Positions 17,218 through 22,158 of a DNA stretch of 25,423 bases are shown here, piece by piece. The DNA is from CAIYRG01 sp036273455 (GTDB lineage Bacteria > Pseudomonadota > Alphaproteobacteria > Micropepsales > Micropepsaceae): positions 1-25,423 of the forward strand of contig DASUHP010000170.1 of the NCBI GenBank assembly GCA_036273455.1. Direction: 5' to 3'. Made by a program: the position numbers and the translations under genes. The first letter of the stretch is position 1, and every line of letters begins with the position of its first letter. A model generated the notes under the pieces. The model was given only the letters and a program-made list of their open reading frames with translations. It was not told the DNA's origin and made no database searches.

Positions 17218-17224
17218 TGCGGCG

Positions 17225-17731
17225 TCACTCGATGCGCATCAAGGGTTCGCCGAATTCAACCGGCTGCCCGTCATGGACGAAAATTTCGGCGACGTGTCCG
17301 GCGACGGGCGCGGGCACCGGATTCATCGTCTTCATGGCTTCGATGATGCACAAAGTGCCGTCCGTAACCGCGTCCCCGACTTTGACGAAGGGCGATGCGC
17401 CGGGTTGCGCGGCGAGGTAGACCGTCCCGACCATGGGTGAGGTGACGATGGTGCCTTTCCTGACGGGTTCGGACTGCGCGGTGTGAGGCGCTGCCGCTGC
17501 AGAGGCCGCTGGAGCCATTGCGGTTTGGGCTGGCGCCATTGCTGCGGCGACGAGGCCACGTGCGACACGGATTCGCGCGCCGCCGCTTTCGATTTCAATT
17601 TCGGAAAGTCCCGTCTCGCCGAGCAGCTGAGCGAGCTCGCGAACGAGATCGGCATCGAATCCCGGGTTGTTGTCGCCGGCCAGGGCATTGGCAATGCGGT
17701 CGCGTAACGGCCTGGATTTTCTTGTTGTCAT
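17225..17731 (-). CDS. accB: Biotin carboxyl carrier protein of acetyl-CoA carboxylase
   Basis: A 168-residue BCCP. The N-terminal part holds the conserved DADLVRELAQLLGETGLSEIEIE segment used for AccC binding. A flexible Ala/Pro linker covers about residues 60-90. The C-terminal biotinyl domain has the thumb-bearing region TSPMVGTVYLAAQPGASPFVKVGD and the biotin acceptor Lys134 in IEAMKTMN. It lies 15 nt after aroQ and 7 nt before accC. The ATG at 17731 gives the usual alphaproteobacterial length; its ribosome-binding site is weak. Confidence 0.96.
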   Translation of the reverse strand: MTTRKSRPLRDRIANALAGDNNPGFDADLVRELAQLLGETGLSEIEIESGGARIRVARGLVAAAMAPAQTAMAPAASAAAAPHTAQSEPVRKGTIVTSPMVGTVYLAAQPGASPFVKVGDAVTDGTLCIIEAMKTMNPVPAPVAGHVAEIFVHDGQPVEFGEPLMRIE

Positions 17732-17746
17732 TCGCGTCTTGTGCTT

Positions 17747-18193
17747 TCAGCGCGGCGTTTTGAGCAGCGACGCAACCGCGTCGATGGCGAGAAGATACCC
17801 CGTGGCGCCCAATCCGCAGATCACGCCGGTGGCAGCTGTACTGACGTAAGAATGGTGGCGGAAGGCTTCCCGCCGATGCGGATTGGAGAGATGCACTTCA
17901 ATCACCGGACATGTGACGAGGCGCAACGCGTCGTGGATTGCAACCGAGGTGTGCGAATAGCCGCCGGGATTGAAAATAATCGCCGAGGCCTTGGTGCGCG
18001 CTTCCTGAATCCAGTCGATCAGGACGCCTTCATGATTGGATTGGCGGAAATCCACGGTCAGTCCGTTACGTGCCGCCTGGGCGCCCACCGCCTGTTCGAT
18101 GTCGGCAAGTGTCTGCCGGCCATAAATCTCCGGCTCCCGGGTTCCGAGAAGATTGAGATTTGGACCGTTAAGGACATATACCGGGAGGGACAT
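17747..18193 (-). CDS. aroQ: Type II 3-dehydroquinate dehydratase
   Basis: A 148-residue dodecameric-type dehydroquinase, third enzyme of the shikimate pathway. Active-site text is complete: NGPNLNLLGTREPEIYG (9-25, catalytic Tyr24), QSNHEG (51-56), FNPGGYSHTS (74-83) and the catalytic His101 in EVHLSNPHRREAFRHHSYVS. It is the first gene of the operon aroQ-accB-accC-doxX-aat, an arrangement common in alphaproteobacteria. In many of those a DsbA-type gene lies just upstream; here that place is taken by the divergent thiSG gene and dsbA is 6.6 kb away. Confidence 0.97.
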   Translation of the reverse strand: MSLPVYVLNGPNLNLLGTREPEIYGRQTLADIEQAVGAQAARNGLTVDFRQSNHEGVLIDWIQEARTKASAIIFNPGGYSHTSVAIHDALRLVTCPVIEVHLSNPHRREAFRHHSYVSTAATGVICGLGATGYLLAIDAVASLLKTPR

Positions 18194-18219
18194 GGGTCAG
18201 GATGTGAGTTGAGGGGACT

Positions 18220-18250
18220 CGCAACGAGAGCCGTTTTATATGTCGTTGCG
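18220..18250. promoter_or_regulatory. Perfect 8-bp inverted repeat in the aroQ/thiSG divergent promoter region
   Basis: CGCAACGA (18220-18227) and TCGTTGCG (18243-18250) are exact inverted copies around 15 nt that contain the AT-rich TTTTATATG. It sits midway in the 86-bp gap between the divergent aroQ and thiSG starts. Either a regulator operator or an RNA hairpin in the thiSG leader would fit. No TPP riboswitch core is seen. Confidence 0.4.
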
Positions 18251-18279
18251 GGAAACGGAAACAGCAGAGAGTGGACAGT

Positions 18280-19284
18280 ATGGCGTTGCGGCTGTGTGTT
18301 AATGGTGAGAGCAGGGAATTTCCAAATCCCCTTACGGTGGAGCGCCTGTTGGGCCTGCTGTCGCTCGACGCCCGCAAAGTCGCGGTGGAGCGCAATCTCG
18401 CCATTGTACCGCGCTCGACCTATGGCCAGGTGGACCTGAACGACGGCGACAGGCTGGAAATCGTTCATTTCATCGGCGGCGGAAATGAGCCGAGCGTGCC
18501 TGCCGCGGCCGCGGAGGACCGGCCGTTCATTATCGCCGGCCGTCGATTCCGTTCGCGCCTGATCATCGGAACCGGCAAATACCGCAGCTACGCGGAAAAC
18601 GCCGCGGCGCTGGAAGCCTCAGGCGCAGAGATCGTCACTGTGGCGCTCCGCCGGGTCAATGTCATGGATGCGGGCGCGCCGCGTCTGGTCGATTTCATCG
18701 ATCCGAAAAAATACGTATTTCTGCCGAATACCGCCGGTTGCTTCACCGCCGAGGAGGCGTTGCGCACCTTGCGGCTGGCGCGCGAAGCAGGTGGGTGGAA
18801 CCTCGTTAAACTGGAAGTGCTCGGCGACAAGAAAACCCTGTATCCCGACATGATCGAGACGCTGCGCGCAACCGAAGTCCTGGTGCGCGAAGATTTTCAG
18901 GTGATGGTCTATTGCAGTGACGATCCCCTGATGGCGAAGCGCCTCGAACAGGCGGGAGCCTGTGCAATCATGCCGTTGGGTGCGCCCATAGGATCGGGCC
19001 TCGGCTTGCAGAGCGTCGTGAATATCCGCCTCATCATCGAAGAGGCGAAAGTCCCGGTCATCGTCGATGCCGGCATCGGGACAGCGTCGGATGCCGCGGT
19101 TGCGATGGAACTGGGCTGTGACGGAATCATCACCAATACGGCAATCGCGGAGGCGAAGAATCCGGTGATGATGGCGCAGGCGATGAAGAGCGCCGTTGAA
19201 GCGGGCAGGTTTGCCTATCTGGCCGGCCGCATGCCAAAGAAGCGCTATGCCGACCCGTCATCGCCGCTGGCGGGGTTGATATAG
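18280..19284 (+). CDS. thiSG: ThiS-ThiG fusion: sulfur carrier and thiazole synthase
   Basis: A 334-residue fusion. Residues 1-68 are the ubiquitin-like sulfur carrier ThiS, ending in the diglycine region VHFIGGG (62-68). After a short Ala-rich linker, residues 81-334 are the thiazole synthase ThiG TIM barrel with RSRLIIGTGKYRSY, FLPNTAGC, the Schiff-base lysine Lys177 in LVKLEVLGD, MPLGAPIGSGLG and VDAGIGTASDAA. Together they build the thiazole phosphate of thiamine from deoxyxylulose phosphate, dehydroglycine and sulfur. Similar fusions are known in proteobacteria. No other thi gene is adjacent. ATG 18280 is preferred over GTG 18271 because GAGAG precedes it at usable distance. Confidence 0.93.
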   Translation: MALRLCVNGESREFPNPLTVERLLGLLSLDARKVAVERNLAIVPRSTYGQVDLNDGDRLEIVHFIGGGNEPSVPAAAAEDRPFIIAGRRFRSRLIIGTGKYRSYAENAAALEASGAEIVTVALRRVNVMDAGAPRLVDFIDPKKYVFLPNTAGCFTAEEALRTLRLAREAGGWNLVKLEVLGDKKTLYPDMIETLRATEVLVREDFQVMVYCSDDPLMAKRLEQAGACAIMPLGAPIGSGLGLQSVVNIRLIIEEAKVPVIVDAGIGTASDAAVAMELGCDGIITNTAIAEAKNPVMMAQAMKSAVEAGRFAYLAGRMPKKRYADPSSPLAGLI

Positions 19285-19310
19285 GGCGCGGGAGACAGTT
19301 TCGATCACAT

Positions 19311-19421
19311 CCTCCCCCAGCGGCGCGCGCCCTCGCCGGTGGCCGGTCCCCTCCCCAAACTCGCTTCCGCCTTCGAGCTTCGGCGGACAAGTCGCGATTT
19401 TGGCCCTTTCTCAGGGGGAGG
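19311..19421. repeat. Palindromic intergenic unit bounded by CCTCCCCC / GGGGGAGG
   Basis: CCTCCCCC at 19311-19318 is the exact inverse of GGGGGAGG at 19414-19421, bounding a 111-bp unit 26 bp after thiSG. Inside, TCCGCC (19366-19371) and GGCGGA (19382-19387) form a second hairpin. It has the look of a REP-like or small non-autonomous repeat, but I see only one copy in this window. It may also act as a terminator for thiSG. Confidence 0.45.
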
Positions 19422-19424
19422 TTG

Positions 19425-19470
19425 AAATCAGCTTTTAGCGGCGGCTTCGTCAACTGCTGAAGCTCAGCGT
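19425..19470 (-). pseudogene. Decayed duplicate of the 3' end of dsbA
   Basis: These 46 bp match the true dsbA end at 24808-24854 in 41 of 47 aligned columns, with five transitions and one 1-bp gap. Read on the minus strand, the copy encodes AELQQLT/EAAAKS followed by TGA, the same C-terminus as DsbA but with a frameshift. Similarity ends abruptly on both sides. Both copies have the same orientation and bracket the ChrR pseudogene and the KaiC operon. It could be a target-site duplication or the leftover of a second dsbA copy. Confidence 0.75.
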
Positions 19471-19486
19471 AAAGCCTAACCTTGGC

Positions 19487-20016
19487 GTGACCGAGCATTT
19501 CGTCCGCGCCGTCTGGCCGCGCAGAACTCACAAATTGGCCGAGTTGGTCTGCGCCTACGCGCTGCAGGCCCTGCCTGGACGAGGACACCGCTGCCGAGTC
19601 GCATCTCGCCTCATGCCCGGATTGCCAGCGCGAGCTGGAGAGCCTCCGTCCGGTGATCGACCGGTTCGTCTTCTGGCACACCGACGTGATGCGTCCGGCG
19701 AAATCCCTGCGCGGTCGCCTTGCGCTTCGCATTGCCGGGGAGACCGGGAAGCAGCCAGTGCTTCCGCCGGCGCAACACTGGCGGGAGCCGGAATGGGAAC
19801 AGGTTGCGCCAGGTATCGAATGCAAGCTTCTCGACCCATCGCTACGCGGGCGTGGAAGAGCTGCTTCTCATCGACGGTGAGCTGTGGATCGGCGAACGCA
19901 AACTCGTCCCGGGCGACTATAATTGCCGCGTGCCTGGAGCGGGCGACGAGCGCATCTGGAGCGAGACGGGCTGCACCTGCTTTCTCGCGACGAGCACCAA
20001 AGATGTTCTGCGCTGA
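19487..20016 (+). pseudogene. ChrR-like anti-sigma factor pseudogene (zinc-binding domain plus cupin)
   Basis: Homology is spread over three frames. AELVCAYALQALP lies in one frame up to 19576. A second frame, from 19575, carries LDEDTAAESHLASCPDCQREL, with the HXXXCXXC zinc motif of ZAS anti-sigma factors, and continues to GIECKLL near 19830. A third frame carries YAGVEELLLIDGELWIGERKLVPGDY and runs to the TGA at 20014-20016; this is the cupin part of ChrR-type proteins. The expected stretch between CKLL and the cupin HXHAG motif is missing, so there is an internal deletion as well as frameshifts, and the cupin histidines are damaged (THRYAG). Intact relatives hold an ECF sigma factor inactive until singlet oxygen or another stress. 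No sigma gene is present. Confidence 0.75.
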
Positions 20017-20145
20017 ACATGGCGGACGCTCGCCCAAATCACGCCTTTCGCTTGGCCGGGGATCAATCGCATTCCGTTCGGGATTGCGAAGGCTGGCGCG
20101 CATCCTCGAACCGCGACAACGGTTTTTTGCGGTTCCTATCTATTC

Positions 20146-20157
20146 GGGGGGGGGGGG
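20146..20157 (+). repeat. Run of 12 G in the leader of the KaiC operon
   Basis: Twelve consecutive G residues lie 38 bp before the first ORF of the operon and 4 bp before TATATT (20162-20167), a plausible -10 box. Upstream, AACCGC and GCGGTT (20109-20114 and 20129-20134) form a hairpin. Long G runs in promoters slip during replication and can switch genes on and off, but they are also a common place for sequencing errors. Confidence 0.9.
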
Positions 20158-20161
20158 CGAG

Positions 20162-20167
20162 TATATT
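20162..20167 (+). promoter_or_regulatory. Candidate -10 box of the KaiC operon
   Basis: TATATT lies 29 nt before the ATG of the small helical protein. The best upstream partner, TTCCTA at 20133-20138, is 23 nt away with the G12 tract inside the spacer. The spacer would reach the sigma-70 optimum of 17 nt only with about six fewer G. No EcfG-type GGAAC/CGTT pair was found. Confidence 0.25.
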
Positions 20168-20195
20168 ACTTCGGCGCTGTCCGAGTATCTGAATT

Positions 20196-21086
20196 ATGGG
20201 CTTAGCCCCCGCGAAACTGCGAAAGCTGGCCCAGCGGCTGCTGGATTCTGAAGCGCCGGAGAAAACGGCCGGCAGAACGGCGGCGTTTCGCGTCACCGAG
20301 CAACTGCGCCAGCCGCTCTCCACGCTCGTAGGCTCGGCCGGCTTTCGCGCCCTGTTGTCCCGCGCATTGGCGCTTGGCAGCGAAGAAGTCCGCTGGCTGA
20401 AGGCGGTGCATGCCGATGCGAGCGGATCGCTGAAAGGACTTGATGAGGCGTGCGCGCAATTGCCGCCGGATGAAATTGCCCGGGGAGAAGCCATTCTCAT
20501 CGCACGGCTGATCGGGCTCCTGGTGACGTTCATCGGCGCACCTCTCACGGCCCGGCTGCTGCAGGATGTGTGGCCCGAAATATCCCCTGACGATCTGGAT
20601 TCCGAAACGGAGGAGAACAATGGCGAAGAAGCGCAACGGCGCCAGGGGCCACGGGGCGGCAAAACCTGCGAGCCGGCCGAAGAAAGTGGCGATTCGAAAG
20701 CTGGCGACCGGAATTCCCGGCCTCGACGGAATCCTGAATGGCGGCCTGCCGGAATTTTCGTTCAACATCATCGCCGGCGGTCCCGGCAGCGGCAAGACCA
20801 CCATGGCGCATCAGTTCGTGTTCGCCAACGCGACAGCACAACGTCCCGCGCTCTATTTCACGGTGCTGGGCGAATCTCCCATCAAAATGCTGCGTTACCA
20901 GCAGCAATACGGGTTTTTCGACCCGGCCAAGCTGAACGGGGCGATCCGCTTCATCAATCTCAGCGAGACGGTCCTGAACAAGGATTTGGGCGAAGTGCTC
21001 AACGAGATCGTCCGGCATGTCGAAGCGGCCCATCCCGCCATTGTGGTGGTGGATTCCTTTCGCACGGCACTGCGAAAAAGGTCTGA
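20196..21086 (+). CDS. Small helical protein upstream of kaiC, with unusual open extension over kaiC
   Basis: The first ~142 residues look like a real, mainly alpha-helical cytosolic protein: VTEQLRQPLSTLVGSAGFRALLSRALALG, EVRWLKAVHADASGSL, then a hydrophobic stretch ILIARLIGLLVTFIGAPLTARLL (100-122) and an acidic end, WPEISPDDLDSETEEN. I do not recognise a named family and it is not KaiB-like. A protein of this size would be expected to stop at the kaiC start (20620). Instead the frame stays open to the TGA at 21084-21086, overlapping kaiC by 467 nt. The extension is rich in Arg, Gln and Gly, as expected for an out-of-frame reading of kaiC. Either the stop codon was lost or a frameshift or sequencing error occurred near 20600. 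The core gene is likely real and cotranscribed with kaiC. Confidence 0.6.
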   Translation: MGLAPAKLRKLAQRLLDSEAPEKTAGRTAAFRVTEQLRQPLSTLVGSAGFRALLSRALALGSEEVRWLKAVHADASGSLKGLDEACAQLPPDEIARGEAILIARLIGLLVTFIGAPLTARLLQDVWPEISPDDLDSETEENNGEEAQRRQGPRGGKTCEPAEESGDSKAGDRNSRPRRNPEWRPAGIFVQHHRRRSRQRQDHHGASVRVRQRDSTTSRALFHGAGRISHQNAALPAAIRVFRPGQAERGDPLHQSQRDGPEQGFGRSAQRDRPACRSGPSRHCGGGFLSHGTAKKV

Positions 21087-22158
21087 ATTGACCGAGATGG
21101 ACGTGCAGTTCTTCGTCCAGCAATTGGCCCTCCACTTGACCGCATGGGAGGCGACAACATTCCTGATCGGCGAATATGCCGATGCCGAGGTGCACGAGAA
21201 TCCGGTGTTCACCGTTGCCGATGGCGTGTTCTGGCTGTCGCAGATGACGGAACGGAATTCGGTGGTGCGAAAGCTGCAGGTCGTCAAGATGCGCGGCGTC
21301 GCTTCAGTGCCGGGACTGCACACGTTTCGCATCACCGAGGACGGCTTGCAGACCTTCTCGCGCACTCTGGGTCTGGAGCAGCGCAAGGGACGGCCTGACC
21401 GGCGCCCGAGGCTGTCGCTTGGCATCCCAGATCTGGACAAAATGATGAGCGGCGGCATTCCGCTGGGCGACAGCCTGCTGTTAGCTGGAGCTTCCGGCAC
21501 CGGCAAATCCGCGTTTGGCACCCATTTCATCGCCGAGGGCCTCAAGCACGGCGAGCCGGGAATCATGGCGGTGTTCGAGGAGCGCCCCGAGGATTGCATG
21601 CGGCGGGCCAAACATCTGGGGCAGAATCTGGAACCGGCGGTGCGCGACGGCAAGCTCAAGCTGCTTTATCTGCGCCCGCTCGACCTTTCGATCGATGAAA
21701 GCCTGCAGGCCATCCTTGATGCCGTAACCGAAACCGGCGCCAAACGGTTGGTGATCGATTCACTGGTTGGGTTCGAGATGGCTTTGGCGCCCGGCTTCCG
21801 CACCGATTTTCGCGAATCGCTGTACCGCATGATGGCATCGCTGACGAATACGGGTGTCACGGTCCTCAGCACCGTGGAGCTGGACGAATCGTTCACGGAA
21901 TTCCGCTTCAGCCACTACATGGTTTCGTTCCTGGCGGACGACATCATCCGGCTGCGTTATGTCGATCTCGACGGCGTGCTGCGGCGTATTCTCACGGTGG
22001 TCAAGATGCGCGACAGTGCGCATAGCAAGGACATCTGCGAATATGAAATTACCCGAAAAGGCGTGTCCCTGACCGGCAATCGGCTCAACCAGTATCGCGC
22101 CCTGATCACCGGCATTCCGGCCTATTGGAAAGACCGCCGGGCGGGAGAAACCGAGTGA
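20620..22158 (+). CDS. KaiC-like double RecA-domain ATPase
   Basis: A 512-residue protein with two KaiC/RadA-type domains, each starting with a TGIPGLDGILNGG or LGIPDLDKMMSGG segment. Walker A motifs are GGPGSGKT (53-60) and GASGTGKS (290-297). Walker B strands are IVVVDSF (141-147) and RLVIDSL (376-382). The second domain keeps the paired glutamates (VFEERPED, Glu320-Glu321); in the first domain the equivalent reads TVLGESP, with a single Glu. By eye, the cyanobacterial phosphosite pair Ser431-Thr432 aligns with Ser436-Phe437. It is expected to be a hexameric ATPase/kinase used as a signalling or timing module. The ATG at 20620 is preceded by GGAGGAG (20611-20617 region). The stop overlaps the kinase start (GTGA). 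No kaiA or kaiB is nearby. Confidence 0.9.
   Translation: MAKKRNGARGHGAAKPASRPKKVAIRKLATGIPGLDGILNGGLPEFSFNIIAGGPGSGKTTMAHQFVFANATAQRPALYFTVLGESPIKMLRYQQQYGFFDPAKLNGAIRFINLSETVLNKDLGEVLNEIVRHVEAAHPAIVVVDSFRTALRKRSELTEMDVQFFVQQLALHLTAWEATTFLIGEYADAEVHENPVFTVADGVFWLSQMTERNSVVRKLQVVKMRGVASVPGLHTFRITEDGLQTFSRTLGLEQRKGRPDRRPRLSLGIPDLDKMMSGGIPLGDSLLLAGASGTGKSAFGTHFIAEGLKHGEPGIMAVFEERPEDCMRRAKHLGQNLEPAVRDGKLKLLYLRPLDLSIDESLQAILDAVTETGAKRLVIDSLVGFEMALAPGFRTDFRESLYRMMASLTNTGVTVLSTVELDESFTEFRFSHYMVSFLADDIIRLRYVDLDGVLRRILTVVKMRDSAHSKDICEYEITRKGVSLTGNRLNQYRALITGIPAYWKDRRAGETE

Noticed and set aside
18194..18279. TPP riboswitch in front of thiSG
   Set aside because: The gap is 86 bp and lacks the CTGAGA and downstream thi-box consensus; only an 8-bp dyad is present.
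20196..20619. KaiB as identity of the small protein before kaiC
   Set aside because: The protein is almost wholly helical with a hydrophobic helix near its end and has no thioredoxin-like KaiB pattern.
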